The notes beneath the pieces are model-generated. The model was not told where the DNA came from, did no database searches, and saw only the letters and a program-made list of their open reading frames with translations. Below are positions 12,545 through 25,589 of a stretch of 64,000 nt of DNA, one piece after another. The stretch is taken from the NCBI GenBank assembly GCA_025642075.2, contig JAODUO010001728.1, positions 28,501 through 92,500 on the forward strand, written 5' to 3'. The position numbers were made by a program, and so were the translations under genes. Within the stretch, counting starts at the first letter, position 1. Each line of letters begins with the position of its first letter. Source of the stretch: Ridgeia piscesae (lineage: Eukaryota > Annelida > Polychaeta > Sabellida > Siboglinidae).

Positions 12545-13100
12545 TACAGTCAGTGTCATTGGCTCACAAATTACACGACTTGTGTTGGGTGATTACCATT
12601 AACTGAGTGCGTGATGTTGTCGGCAATAAGCACCCAACTGGATGCAGCCCAAGAAGTGACTGGATAATGAAAATGTCACAATTCTCATGCATTTCCAGTG
12701 CATGATGGCTAATGGCTATATATTGACACAAAAATAGTTTCAATCTTTCTCGCTTAAATTTCCTTTCACTTTCTGGGCATCTGATCTCTTTGCCAATTTT
12801 TATACTCCCATCACCCCTTTGTCTTTCCCCCAATCGTTTTATACGGTACGTTCGATTATTGACGAGGCGAAGCGCAATAATGGGGCAACCAACGCGGTCT
12901 TACCACATCCGTAAAAGAATACTTGAACGACGTGTCCATCTCGCGATTCGCCACCAATTATTAGGGAACTATGCGCAACCTGGGCGGGAAGCGATATATA
13001 TTGTTTCAAAATGGGTAAGTTTATTCGCTAACCAATCTCTGATGCGAGATAATGACCGTCACATACACGCGGTTTGTCGCGAAGTGACTGATCCACGGAT
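12545..13100. repeat. Dispersed repeat R5, copy 1
   Basis: Bases 12550-12720 match 15755-15930 and 12840-13060 match 16515-16740. Between them lies a short piece of the LINE 3'-end family (12765-12835). On the minus strand both copies keep a related frame with GCGKTALVAPLLRFASSIIE here and GCGKSVSVAPLLCFASYIIE at 16590-16510. The spacing is wrong for a Walker A motif and I do not recognise the protein. Conservation of the frame suggests a decayed coding element. Confidence 0.55.
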
Positions 13101-13440
13101 AAATGTCATATGCATGGATCAGCGGAACGTGACGACAAGGGTGGCAAAAGGAGTATATACGACGCAAAATGCATCTTAATACTTTTACCATCCCCTGGTA
13201 GAACAGACGGAGTTGTCGCTCGCCAACCCATCATGTGAATAGTTAACGTATACATGTGGGATGGAGGAAACAGTGGACGGATAGACGGCATCTTACCGTA
13301 TATACAATCCTGTTTCCTAACGTGTGTCTGTAACGGAACATTGAAACTACGTGTCCGTGTATTATAGGCATAAATAATTCGTTGCTCTCCACAACTCTAC
13401 TTTCACGGTTGATGGCAGACGCCATTGTGACGCCTGACGA
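13101..13440. other. No gene recognised
   Basis: Unique in the window. Only short open stretches; no motif or repeat partner seen. Confidence 0.35.
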
Positions 13441-13450
13441 TGTCAAAGCT

Positions 13451-13452
13451 GT

Positions 13453-13520
<68 letters not shown>

Positions 13521-13546
13521 ACAATATATATATATATATATGCTGT

Positions 13547-13586
<40 letters not shown>

Positions 13587-13590
13587 ACAA
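13451..13590. repeat. (TA)n tracts punctuated by GTACAA/TTGTAC
   Basis: Three TA tracts are separated by short inverted markers: GTACAA at 13451, TTGTACAA at 13517, GCTGTACAA at 13542 and TTGTACAA at 13583. The marker pairs are mutually complementary, so each TA tract is the centre of a short palindrome. Confidence 0.85.
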
Positions 13591-13604
13591 TTTTTATTTT
13601 ATGA

Positions 13605-13675
13605 AGATAACATATGTTTTCTAGTTTTACTCGTTTTTTTCTGTCCAATATAAATGCTACCATCCATCTTACTTT
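13605..13675 (-). pseudogene. Short LINE RT scrap
   Basis: Minus-strand MVAFILDRKKRVKLEN matches the MVTFILDRTQQVQIEH block of the LINE at 13983-15003, so this is a detached fragment of the same family. It abuts the punctuated TA tract. Confidence 0.55.
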
Positions 13676-13982
13676 TAACGTATCCAGGTTAACATATATA
13701 AATATATCAGCGTAGCCCAGTCAAAGAAAAAATATATATCAATGCTGCCCTTTTCTATATGATTTCGATTTTGTCATATGCATATTGGGGAAAGTTAGTG
13801 TGCCATACAGTGAATACATACTCTAAAACAGGTCTCACAACACCGTCATATACATTTATCAATTTTGTATGTGTATTCCTGCCACGCTTTAATTGATATA
13901 ACATCTACTCTCGTCTACAGGCTTTTTCACAATATTTTCCACGTTTTTTTATTGCATGTCAGATCCTGATAAATGATCACAC

Positions 13983-15003
13983 CTACAGGTTACATTGCAA
14001 CTTATGCCTCTTTCGGTGTTGTCCACCTACCGAACCTTGTGTAACAAATACGTTCTTTCTGTCGAACATTTCAAATAATGTTATGTTATCTACATACATA
14101 TACAATGGAACAATCGTTTTTAAATCATGAATGTAAATAAGAAAACATTTAGGTCCAGGTAAAGTTAGTTGCGATATTCCTCCATTGGGATGACCAAAAT
14201 GGGAATATAAATGTTCTATCTGTACTTGTTGTGTTCTGTCCAATATAAATGTTACCATCCATCTTACAATATGTGAGGACAAAGCATACATCTGTAACAT
14301 TTCTAGTAACAAATGATGATCAATATGATTAACCGAGTTGCTAAAATCTACCACTAAAACTTTGACATAAGACTCCAATTTAGAGTTCGCCTTGTACCAT
14401 AAGTAAACCATTTCGGCAATAATATTTGATGTGGCGGTTCCGCTAATTCCTCCAAACTGCTTAGCATCAATTTCAACTTCAATTGCTTCATCCAGCCATT
14501 TCATTATTATAGATTTAAACACCTTAGCAGCTAATAGAGTTATTGGTATTGGTATAATTTTTTCAATCGACAAAGGTGGGTTAGTTTTTGGCAACAGTAT
14601 TACACTGGCCATTTTCAATTCCATAGTGAGTACACCTTTTCTTAGTGACTTTCAAAAACTAGCAGTTAATGCAGGGACGAGAATATGTGCAGGATTTCTT
14701 ACACCCACGCAGCGATGTTGTCAGGCCCACTAGCGTTGTTCACTTCAAATTAGAAAATATGCCTATCACATACTGATCCTGCAGTTCATCCTTGGCCATG
14801 AACACCTTGTGATTCATATTTATCCGAGGCAATTGGTCATTTACAGGTACAAATAACTTATTCATTGTACTGGCCATTAAGCCACAATCACCGTCCGTTG
14901 TTTTGTTAGCTTGATCTTGTATGCATGAGTTGTTATTTCTTGTCAGTCCCATTATTTTCTTCGTATGTTTCCACCTATCGTGGGATCCCGACTCATGCAT
15001 TGC
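13983..15003 (-). pseudogene. Non-LTR retrotransposon RT with EN-RT linker
   Basis: From the 5' side on the minus strand: linker with SIQDQANKTTDGDCGLM-like residues (15000-14740), a frameshifted ASGPDNI block near 14735, then an open 213-codon frame (14624-13983). That frame holds QFGGISGTATSNIIAEMVYL, RT block A as VDFSNSVNHIDHH, PNGGISQLTLPGPKC for the PQGT-x-LGP block, and YVDN where YVDD is expected. The catalytic Asp-to-Asn change, the frameshifts and the missing endonuclease make it inactive. The type resembles jockey-superfamily LINEs common in corals and molluscs. Confidence 0.8.
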
Positions 15004-15059
15004 TGCAGTTTGTGTTTGAGAACATAACCTGCTTTTTGCTTTTTGAGGTAAATTCGTTC

Positions 15060-15660
15060 CAGTTCTTGTGTTAGATCGTTCGCTTACTCGCTCGCACGCT
15101 CGCTCGCTAAATCGTTCGCGTAGGAGTGCATCTTTCCGTCCGTCCGTCCGTCCGTCCGTCCGTCCGTCCGTCCGTCCGTCCGTCCGTCCGTCCGTCCGTC
15201 CGTCCGTCCGTCCGTCCGTCCGTCCGTCCGTCCGTCCGTCCGTCCGTCCGTCCGTCGTCCGTCCGTCCGTCCGTCCGTCCGTCCGTCCGTCCGTCCGTCC
15301 GTCCGTCCGTCCGTCCGTCCGTCCGTCCGTCCGTCCGTCCGTCCGTCCGTCCGTCCGTCCGTCCGTCCGTCCGTCCGTCCGTCCGTCCGTCCGTCCGTCC
15401 GTCCGTCCGTCCGTCCGTCCGTCCGTCCGTCCGTCCGTCCGTCCGTCCGTCCCTCCGACCGTCCGTCCGTCCGTCCGTCCGTCCGTCCGTCCGTCCGTCC
15501 GTCCGTCCGTCCGTCCGTCCGTCCGCTTGTTCGTTCGTTCGTTCGTTTGTTCGCTCGCTCGCTCGTTCGTTCGATCGGTCGATCGTTCGCTCGTTCGCTC
15601 GATCGTTCATTCGTTTGTTCATTCGTTCACTCGCTCGCTCAATCGCGCGATCGATCGAAT
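15060..15660. repeat. (CCGT)n tetranucleotide array with degenerate flanks
   Basis: Pure CCGT repeats run from about 15136 to 15525 (~97 units), with one lost base near 15255 and two substitutions near 15451-15460. Both flanks (15068-15120 and 15526-15660) are decayed tetramers of the CGTT, CGCT and CGAT type. Purity in the middle and decay at both edges is the pattern expected of expansion from the centre. Confidence 0.95.
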
Positions 15661-15749
15661 GATTGATTGGTGCAGCCACTGTGGAAGCTCGAGTTCCGGC
15701 GTTCGTCTTTACTCACGGAACAGGAAGTTAATTTTATCTTGACGACCTC

Positions 15750-16760
15750 GCTATTAATGATCAGTGTCACTGGTAACCAAATTACACGACTTGTGTTGGC
15801 TGGTGACCATTAACTTACTGCGTGATGTCGTAGGCAATAAGCACCCAGCTGGATGCAGCCCAAGAGGTGATTTGGTAACGAAAATGTCACAATCATAAGA
15901 GTGCATGATTGCTAATTGCTATACATTGACACAACGATTAAAAACGTAGTATTATTAGACTAAGGTCAAATTGCATGTTGTTGTTGTTCTCCTCTTGGCA
16001 TCCCTGTCGTCAGTTGTGAGGTTGGCCATGGTTTTCTGCCACTACGTTCTCAATTAACATTCTCCAATTTCATCCATTATTTGCTCTTGTTCTACATTCT
16101 TCCCACACTCTTTCCAGGTCTCTCTTAATACAGTCTTCTAATCCCAGTTTCCGTCTTTCACACTTCCTTTTCCATTCAATTTATGGGCTTCACATCACTT
16201 TGCCAATTTTGCTATTCCCATTATCTCCTCATTACCGGCCCATTTCAACAAACTCCTCACTTACTAATATTTTCCTTCACTCCAATCTCTACTCCCAGTT
16301 CATCCATTCTTCCCTGATCGGCTTTCTCAACTCCCACGATTCTTCTTACTCAGTTGTTTTCGCAACGCTGCATCTTCTGTTGTTTCTCTTTAAGTGTCAC
16401 AGGCTCTAACCCATGCGTGTGTGCCGGGTAGCACACGTTGCGCACACCTTTCGTTTAGGCTTACGCGTATGCGTCTACTTCCCTTCACCCGTTTGTCTTA
16501 CCTCCAAGCCTTTTGCACGATACGTTCGATTATATACGAGGCGAAGCACAATAATGGGGCCACGGACACGCTCTTTCCGCATCCTGTAGGACAGGCTACG
16601 GTACACGTAAAACATGCTTGAACGATGTCTCCATCTCGACGAATGACACGCAGTTCGCCATCAATTATTCGGGAACGTTGTGCATATTGGGCGCGAAGCG
16701 ATATAAATTGTTTCAAAATTACGTTAATTGGCTAGGAAATCGCTGATGTCTTGGTGTCGT
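15750..16760. repeat. Dispersed repeat R5, copy 2
   Basis: Aligns with 12545-13100 at both ends. The middle holds a longer LINE 3'-end segment than copy 1, so one of the two has lost or gained sequence. Confidence 0.55.
15965..16330 (-). pseudogene. LINE 3'-terminal coding fragment
   Basis: Minus-strand translation gives KCERRKLGLEDCIKRDLERV, then WEECRTRAN, a stop, then NWRMLIENVVAENHGQ. This looks like the basic C-terminal tail of a LINE polymerase ORF. The same nucleotide block starts block B (35645) and block A (5607). Confidence 0.55.
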
Positions 16761-16928
16761 TGTTTTGCTTGTCTCCATATATAACCTGTCTGGTACAGAG
16801 CTCGTTTTGTATTTTGGAGCAGGGCTTCCTGTGTGGGGGGTGTTGTTGAGCGTCCGTGTACCATGCGTGTCTTGCACGGTTTTTTGTTATCTGGGATTGA
16901 GATATTCAGTCAGTGACTTTTACGATAA

Positions 16929-17719
16929 TCAAAAACTGTTTGTTTCGTGCCTGGAAACAGACACGACATTCAGAATTATACAGCCACTAAATGATTCTAC
17001 ATTAGTTATATAGCAACCAGAGTCCCTGCAGTTCGACGATATAGCCACGGGAGCACGGCCTTCGAACGGTATCTGGACACTATAGCCCATGTCACGGCGA
17101 ACGTCTGCAGTTGCCACGTCGCTGCCTGTCTGTGTACGGTGGTCTGACCCAGGATCACTCCTAACGGATCTGGGAGGAGAGTGTCTCCGTACATGTTTTA
17201 ATGACCGGAAGGCACTCCTATTACCGCAAGATCATTTCCATGTGATGTGCAATGCAGGCGGTTTGAACAATCAAACAAGTAATGCCCAATCCCACCACAA
17301 CTATAGTATGTGGCTGTGGCCATGTTCCTCGTTGCTCATTCCCGAGATCGATGACAAGAACTCCCACAAGTGCAAGAAGCATTACTCGTGCGCGTTATTT
17401 TGCCTGTAACCGCGAACTGTTGGAGCTGCCTATCTACCCCCTGGAGCATGACCATGTGAATCGAAGGAGCCTATGTTGTATGACTACCCTCGAAAGAGAC
17501 CTGCCGAGAAGTGGACACTCCTTGGATACCGAGTATGCGTGATGAGCACTGAATGTGCATTACTGTAACAACAGTTTCCTGGATAGACTTGGGGTCGCGG
17601 AACTTCATGGCCTCTTGTGCCACGATCCTACTCCTTAGTCCTTTTAGGAATGCAGGTACTGCAAGGCTTTGGAAGAGGTTCGGAGCATTTACCAAGTCGA
17701 GCATAGACCCGATCTCCAA
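16929..17719 (-). pseudogene. Gag-like fragment with damaged zinc knuckle
   Basis: The minus-strand frame 17719-17471 has AFLKGLRSRIVAQEAMKFRD followed by SIQETV, resembling the end of an LTR-retrotransposon capsid (FL-x-GL-x-x-A-x-x-M). Downstream in another frame, about 17330-17270, lies YYSCGGIGHYLFDC. This fits the CCHC zinc knuckle C-x2-C-x4-H-x4-C except that the first cysteine is tyrosine. No protease, RT or LTR was found next to it. LINE ORF1 is the alternative. Confidence 0.5.
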
Positions 17720-17899
17720 ACGTGTCCATACTCTCCGTCTCTTCCTGTCGCATGGTGGACAATTCTGTCCGAAGAGTTATGTTATCATCATCTTCATCAT
17801 GGTGTCGGTCGCGATTCGGTGCTTTGCCATCTTTCAGGCCGGCAAATGCTCCAGCCTTTTTGAGGCTTGTCTTTATAATGACAGCGGAATGTTGCCCAG

Positions 17900-18480
17900 A
17901 GTTTCGTGGTCTATGTCGCCAAGGACGTTGTGTAGCTTCTAGAAGCGTTCACTCCATCTGGCCACAACTTTCTTGCTATCAGAGAAGGTCTCCATTCCAT
18001 CTTTTGATTTCAGTTGATCAGGTCCCTTCTTCTTGGGTCCCCACACTTTAGTCCAGTGTAGAAGCCATTCATGTTGTTTCTGTCAGCAACTCTCTGCAGC
18101 TCCAACGCCTTCGCCTTCCTTTCCCACCAGTCTGACTTCAGTGCACGGGTGCGTTTTTGCAGCAGTCTGGTGGGCTTGGTCGCTTCTGCTCGTAAGAGGC
18201 TGTAGCTCCTGGACGTTGGGATCGAAACAGCCCTGGTGTTTTCCCTCTTTGGCCGAGTTCTATACGACCTGCTGCAGAGCTGCCCAGTCCTCGTTTGGTG
18301 TTGAGGTTTCTTTCTCCTACCACTGGGCGAGAGCATTCACCATCTCCTGCTCACAATTCTCCCTATGGCTGATGATACTTAGTTTTGCTGTGTTGAGCTT
18401 GGTCAGCTTACTTGTCCCTTGCCTATTGTGCTATTGTCATAATCTGAAATCCAAGACATATATTTTTCTTTGCCTTTAAG
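17900..18480 (-). pseudogene. LINE EN-RT linker fragment
   Basis: Minus-strand RALKSDWWERKAKALELQRV followed by ADRNNMNGFY and, in another frame, PKKKGPDQLKSKDGMETFSD then a KVVARWSERF block. This W-W-x-K...D-x-F-x-K...LKSKDG...RW-EHF pattern is the linker before the RT in LINE proteins often labelled craniofacial-development-protein-2-like. It may be the upstream part of the element type at 20890-22310. Confidence 0.7.
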
Positions 18481-18639
18481 TATATACTTGTTCCAAAGTG
18501 AAATTTGGTCTAGTCTCAACTTTGTTATACATTGATGCACACTAGAGATTCACCAACACCCTTGTCGCCATATATCATTACGACAATGTTTGCGTTATGT
18601 TAGAAATAGTGGCCTGTACCCAGTAGTATGATATTACAA

Positions 18640-19645
18640 GACACTGCGTCGTGTGTAGCTTTAATCATATTCATCTAGCGGCACTCATTACCTTGCCTAC
18701 CCATGATAGATTATGTCACTGGAGGTTGTTCATGTTATCACGAAAGGGCAATACTCTAGACCTGGTGATTACACCGAAAAAACACCGCATCCCACAACAG
18801 CAGTTTTGCAGCGAAATTGGAATAATTCTACCTCAACGCTGATGAGGCCTACCCTGATGCTTTATTTACGGGCTACGACGTCTGTCTACGCACCATCGTT
18901 GACACGCATGCCCCTCTTGTGTCACGGACCATTACTTTTAGTAAGTAAACTGTCTGTAAACTGTACGTGAGGACAGTTTACAGAAGGTTTACTGTTTGCA
19001 GAAGGTCTGACGCCAGCGTGCTAACAAAATATCGCTCAGAACCTAAAGTCACTTTTGTGGCGCTGATGACTCATCTGTTCTTTGCACAACCGTTACAACT
19101 TGGGGGGAGGGAAACGGCACTGATGCCATTGATGGAAGTGCATACCGTGCGCACCATTATACGGAAACCGAATGCGTGCGGATACGCAACGACATCGCCC
19201 AATATATTGACAGTCGCCGGACTGTGCTCCTCGTGTTATTCGAGTTAACTGCGGCTTTCGACACCATCGACCGTATCTCACTGCTGCGATGGTTGTCTGG
19301 ATACTGGTTATGCGCTTAGTGAAGCCTGCGTACAAGATGCAAAACTATGGGTCTGTGATAACGGATGTGTGATGAATGACAACAAATCGCAAGCCACTGC
19401 CATCTGTTCGTCAAGTATATGTACACCTACACCATTAATTCGCGTCAGCATATGCGGCCAGCTCGTTGACATTTCCCCCGTTATATGGGACCTGAGATTC
19501 ATCCTAAGATACTTTGTTAGCACCGTTGTATCTAAGGGTTTCATACACGAACTAGTGACATCGCTACTCGACTATGGCAATGCGATACTATTCGGCATAC
19601 GCGATTGTCATCTGCGCAGTCTGGAAAATGGTATAGCGGTCTTTA
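18640..19645 (+). pseudogene. CR1-like LINE: endonuclease end, linker and RT remnant
   Basis: Plus strand: RKGNTLDLVIT near 18748 matches the G-x-TLDLVIT block of the AP-endonuclease. FTGYDVCLRTIVDTHAPLVS near 18868 matches the linker HAPL block. VRIRNDIAQYIDSRR followed by FELTAAFDTID near 19175-19265 are RT blocks 2-A, then VSICGQLVDISPVI near 19445. Large deletions remove the YADD region. The final 160 bp parallel 3850-4116. Confidence 0.7.
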
Positions 19646-19827
19646 GTCCATGTTTTCGTGTGTTTCGGAATCGCGGAGAAGGATAAGTAAGTGTCAACTT
19701 CATGTTTATAATGTGGCATTGATAGTTTAAAATAGAGAACACCAAAATTAACTAAAACATTGTGCCTGGAAGTAATGTCTAGGTGAATGTACCGTGACAT
19801 ATAGGCTGATTCCCCGAGTAAATATAT

Positions 19828-20702
19828 ACTGCCTATGTACCCATATTCGCATTATTGACGCAGGCGCTTAAAAATCATACTCTTTCTCAGTTCGTACAAA
19901 CTGTTGGATAACTTGCGGGGTTGGTTCAATGCTCAACAAGGTGTACGGTTTATTTGGTGTATGCCACATGTTATCGTTACATTGATACAATCAGTTCGAT
20001 CTAGCGGGCCTACAAGATTGTTCTTAGATGTTCACTTTTATCTGATTCTTCCAGGCATTATGTACCTTGAGATGCTCAATACAATACAATACAATACAAT
20101 ACAATACAAACAGCAGGGTTATTCGTTGGGTTCTATTCGCGAAATTTGACGTTTTGTCTATATCATTGGAAAATGTTACATATATTATAATTTGATAATA
20201 ACAAACGTATTACACTTACTTCTAGATATGTTGTCGATACACAAACGTTGATTACTTCACAAATGTGACGTGATTACTGTGTAGCTCGATACGGATATTG
20301 AAATTCGAGTATTCTTCTCTGCGGTGTACCTACGGCGATACAACGGTGTATCAGTGAATATTTCAGGCAGTATTTATTTTCATGTCCTACAATAATTGTC
20401 ATATATTATACGTATCATAAACAGTCTTAATTTATCATTGATTGAGGAATTCAAATTACGGAGCTGTTGCACGTAGCCTTTTGTGAGGACAATTTGTTTA
20501 AGATTATGCATGATGTGTTTACTACATCATCCTGCGATGTACTCGTCATGTAATAATTTATGTGAGTGAATGTTTACATCACGGAATTTATATTGTATTG
20601 AGTTCTAATCTAAGAGCATACGCAGTAGACGTAACTGTATCTATTAGGTTTAGGTTTCTGAAGCGCGTTACTGAAATGTAGTAAAATATTTCACTGTCCA
20701 CG
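19828..20702 (+). repeat. Dispersed repeat R4, copy 2
   Basis: Same as 4757-5250 but with ~390 bp inserted between about 20054 and 20440. That extra part contains six tandem AATAC units (20080-20108) after TTATGTACCTTGAGATGCTC, which resembles the short-tandem 3' tail of a LINE or SINE. Confidence 0.6.
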
Positions 20703-20703
20703 T

Positions 20704-20760
<57 letters not shown>

Positions 20761-20822
20761 GTATGTATGTATGTGTGTGTGTGTGTTGTGTGTGTGTGTG
20801 AGTGTGTGTGTGGTGTGGCACT

Positions 20823-20893
<71 letters not shown>
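20702..20893. repeat. (GT)n then (TA)n microsatellites
   Basis: GT-type repeats with ATGTATGT interruptions at 20702-20815 and about 34 TA units at 20826-20893. Confidence 0.95.
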
Positions 20894-20894
<1 letters not shown>

Positions 20895-20895
<1 letters not shown>

Positions 20896-22310
20896 TATAT
20901 GCCAGAATAATAAGATATCATCATCATCTGGTTGAGTCTAATCGGGCTACGAAGACACGCCCCACGGTGCTCCATACATGTTCTGATATCTGCTGCGGTT
21001 TTGAGACTAGTATCTCGCTGGAGCTGGTCGATAAAAGTCAAAGACTGGCCGCCTCGTGAAGTCCATGAAAATTGCTCTTTTGAGGTCATCAGGCATGGCA
21101 GAGTGCCAAATATTCTTGTGGTCGGGAGTGTTCTCCATGCATGGGCCTTCCGTACCCGGATGTCGTTCTCTGTCGAGCTGATGTAAGATCCAATGTACTT
21201 GAAGTCCTCATTGACTGCGAGTATGGTGCAATTTTTGGTTGTGATCTTGGACTTCTCGTTGATGTTGAATGTAATTACCTCAGTTTTCTTAGTATTCAGT
21301 TGTAGACCCATCTTCTGGCACTCGCCCATCACACCGAGCAGCAGGGTCTGTGCTTTCTCGACGGAGACTGACACGAGTGCGATGTCATCTGCAAAGTCGA
21401 AGTCCGTCTGTATAACTGGCCTGACCGGTCTACTCTTCCCTGGGGTGATTGTGAACCCAAGTTGTTCCTCTTTCCCCGTCATAGCACCGTGATAGCACGA
21501 CGTAGGGCGTAGTCGAGAACGATAATGAAGAAGTAGGGGGCAAGGGTGTCACCCTGCAGGACACCTGCGAGAATTGGGAAGGTGTATGTCTCACCATCAG
21601 GAGTCAGGACCTTAGCCGAGGTGGTGTCATATACATAACTGATTGAATCGAAGGCATCTTGAAGTCAATGAACGTCATGACAGCTGGCAGATATTTCCTC
21701 TTCACACCTTCGATGATGCGTCTGGGTGCGAGTACTTGTGAGGTGGTGGTTCTCTTCTCCCTGAATCCATTCTGGTTAATACGTAGCCAGGGGTCAAGTT
21801 TAGGGCGAATTATGTTGAGAATCATCCTGTTGTACACCTTGGCAACCACAGAGCTGAGGCTGATTCCTCTGTAGTTGTCTGTCTTAGTGTCTCCAGACTT
21901 AGGGATGGGAATGATGTTGATGATTGTCCAATGCCGAGGAAGTTCGCGGTCCATGAAGGCTTTGTTAGAGATGTTGAGTACCAGACCATCAACGAGTACC
22001 CATTTCAGCACTTCTGGTACTATGCCTTCACCGAGCCCTTTGCTCTTTGGTACTCCTTGAGGGTGAATAGTCCATCATCGATCTGTAGGTCCTGGAAAAC
22101 TGGTTCCATTTCCTCATCCTCAGCAGGTGGGCTGCCTAGGAGTTTTTTTGAAGAGATTATACCAATAACTGACACGATCTTCAGCAGTCTATCCAGCAAT
22201 CTGGCTAGGTTGTGATGAATTCTTGCCTGAGAGTTCGCTAACGAGTCCCCACCCCTTTGAGCTCTGGTTGTTGGAGTGGCTGTCATTAATGGCCTTGATT
22301 TTACTGGCTA
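20895..22310 (-). pseudogene. Non-LTR retrotransposon RT, nearly full RT domain
   Basis: Minus strand, 22286 to 20895. Linker end DDGLFTLKEYQRAKGSVK, then HWTIINIIPIPKSGD, TDNYRGISLSSVVAKVYNRM, INQNGFREKRTTTSQVLAPR, block A remnant MTFIDFK, GVLQGDTLAPY near 21560, and FDFADDIALVSVSVEKAQTL with the catalytic Asp pair retained. It then continues to a post-palm region ending near 20935. The frame breaks near 21660 and near 21490. A second, shorter copy is at 33041-33820. Confidence 0.85.
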
Positions 22311-22314
22311 GTGT

Positions 22315-22440
22315 GTTTAAAATGTGCTAAATAAATGTTATTATTTTGTATAAATACTATAGTTCAAAATAAACTTATCATAAGATAATTATTATTTACT
22401 ACAACATACTGGTGGTGGGACACATAAGCCGCCATGTCCA
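22315..22440 (+). repeat. R1 end fragment
   Basis: Follows the LINE exactly as at 33815-33960, then switches to R3 after CCATGTCCACAA, so R3 or a deletion replaced the rest of R1 here. Confidence 0.65.
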
Positions 22441-24734
<2,294 letters not shown>

Positions 24735-24745
<11 letters not shown>

Positions 24746-25000
24746 AGACAAAAGATCATAGCACGGTAGTACTAAAATCCACACGTTTATAAAAATAAAA
24801 ATACAGGAAGATAGTGACGAGAGTAGCATGGTGATTACAATAAAGGCGCGTTCTGAGATTACGGGTGTTTGATCACGGCTCTTTCCATGATGATGTTGAT
24901 GATGATGGCTATGATTATGTTTATGATGATGATGTATTATTATCACAGAGACACGGTGTCAAACCATACCACATTACTGCATTAATTAAGTCATACATGT
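24735..25000 (+). repeat. Array-flank repeat, copy 1
   Basis: Aligns with 46430-46700: CGTGCGT then TATGAAGA, TAAAGATACAGG, a TTACGGGTGTTTG motif and a GATGATG-rich stretch ending in GATGATGTATTATT. In both places it directly follows a GT-type array, so array and flank are one repeat family. Confidence 0.75.
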
Positions 25001-25589
25001 TTTTTTCTCACGTGACATGGTAATATCTGGCGAGTTCGGAACACTTTATTTTTCTGTGTGTTCTACCCGCTCACATGTGTTATTAAATCGGTACTAGCAG
25101 CATCCGGCACAGAGTGTTAGCTGAAAGATGAAGTCAATATATATTTTAAGCTAATACTCGTTTACGTATGTAATATATGTCGAACATCTTCAGGGTATTT
25201 AAATATCCTATTTCGACTTAGCATTTGTTATACCTTCTAATATAAATAATACTATTTTCTAAATAAACGTTGCCATCTAACACAGATAGAGTAATGATTT
25301 TAAGCTGCTAATAGATGCATTTCAGACCCATGTACGCTCTGTAAAACTAACAGTTAAATCAGAAAGCATATATGAGGCATTGGTAATTTACTCGATAATG
25401 GATATTGAGTATCTAAATTTAAGCTATGATTTCATGTAAATCCTTTTGACCAAGATAATTACTTCTCCTAGCTAAATCGAAAATGTCACGTACGCGCTGA
25501 AACTCTTGAATGAAAAAACATAGGAACATACTATTTAGATGATATATGACAACGATTTGTACGGAGCCACTTTATATTTGTAATTTTTT
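25001..25589. other. AT-rich, nothing recognised
   Basis: No motif, repeat partner or maintained frame seen. Confidence 0.4.

Noticed and set aside
15068..15742. Three long frames of VRPS-type repeats around 15.1-15.7 kb
   Set aside because: Direct read-through of the CCGT tetranucleotide; no non-repeat domain attached.
16498..16716. Walker A motif suggested by PTGCGKS
   Set aside because: The required glycine four residues before GK is absent and no Walker B follows.
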